Shown one piece after another: positions 63,824 to 64,000 of a stretch of 64,000 bases of DNA (positions are counted from its first letter, which is position 1; every line of letters starts with the position of its first letter). Made by a program: the position numbers and the translations under genes. Location: assembly GCA_024515975.1 (NCBI GenBank), contig JAMSKV010000004.1, forward strand, positions 62,001-126,000, in the 5' to 3' direction. A model generated the notes under the pieces. That model did no database searches and had not been told where the DNA came from. It saw only the letters and a program-made list of their open reading frames with translations. The stretch comes from Endosaccharibacter trunci (GTDB lineage Bacteria; Pseudomonadota; Alphaproteobacteria; Acetobacterales; Acetobacteraceae).

Positions 63824-64000
63824 TTCGATCTCCTCGACTGGAGCCGTCTCTCACCCCGAAAGGCCGGTCCGCCATCGGACCCCGAAACAGCCGTCGCGGC
63901 CGGGCATGCCCATTCCAGGCCCGGACGCGCGAACAAGCGCGGACGTTTAGGGCCAAGCGCCCCCCGAAGCAAGCACGAACGCGGGCCAGGCGCAGGATTC
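63824..64000 (-). other. Leader region upstream of rpmI
   Basis: About 177 bases with no gene. infC, often adjacent to rpmI, is not present in the part that can be seen. The sequence probably contains the rpmI promoter and leader; no clear attenuator could be assigned. Confidence 0.4.

Overview
The window is high-GC, gene-dense chromosomal DNA. Gene content and order suggest an alphaproteobacterium, most likely an acetic acid bacterium or close relative (Acetobacteraceae). The evidence is an RNase E with a long acidic insertion in its S1 domain, hopanoid-associated HpnL beside TyrA, a DUF3297 protein, an MlaA lipoprotein, several oxidative sugar-catabolism genes, and a lineage-type intergenic repeat. 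The family assignment is inference; no rRNA or tRNA gene was seen.

Layout. 1-5851: accessory DNA with the end of a putative metalloprotease, a frameshifted M20 peptidase scrap, and a 1510-residue STAND NTPase with an N-terminal nuclease domain that resembles Avs anti-phage proteins. 5852-8228: ltaE, folD and a small Ala-rich protein. 8263-13233: a divergent phosphonate-biosynthesis locus (PEP mutase fused to a nucleotidyltransferase-like domain, a lipoprotein and phosphonopyruvate decarboxylase on one side; a PntC-like cytidylyltransferase and a PhyH dioxygenase on the other). Four CTGTC-type repeats at an 11-bp period in the shared intergenic region look like tandem Pho boxes. 13349-19285: mlaA, two small membrane-protein genes (one behind a good sigma-54 promoter match), asmA, tyrA, hpnL. 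19426-20510: a likely gene remnant and an SDR dehydrogenase. 20600-27549: a 5-oxoprolinase-type HyuAB enzyme, a MarR regulator, and a DUF969-DUF979-DUF2891 operon, together a plausible pyroglutamate uptake and hydrolysis module. 27658-31743: DUF3297, an NCS1 permease, OsmC, an unknown protein, and an iron alcohol dehydrogenase.

31931-42258: a sugar or polyol locus. One operon encodes an EryC/LerI-type TIM barrel, a DhaKL-type kinase, a TpiA2-type isomerase and a 3-HAD-like dehydrogenase. The divergent operon encodes a YtfQRT-YjfF-type ABC importer and an L-2-keto-3-deoxyarabonate dehydratase-like enzyme. Two near-identical palindromes, TTGTCTGACAA and TTGTCAGACAA, lie between them. 42394-59079: mostly housekeeping genes (threonine dehydratase, ahcY, trpF, pyrF, lapA, Tat-exported amidase, rne, exported adenosine deaminase-like protein, AI-2E family permease, pheT, pheS).

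59195-63166: a block with less GC-rich codon usage between pheST and rpmI-rplT, genes that are commonly adjacent in bacteria. Its three overlapping + strand genes encode a FeeM/autoinducer-synthase-like N-acyltransferase, an isoprenylcysteine-methyltransferase-like membrane protein, and a membrane PAS-GGDEF-EAL protein. This could be a small signal synthesis, modification and response cassette coupled to c-di-GMP, and is the best candidate here for an undescribed system.

Five copies of a ~115-bp repeat built from nested inverted repeats sit at 3' ends of genes, four of them between convergent genes.
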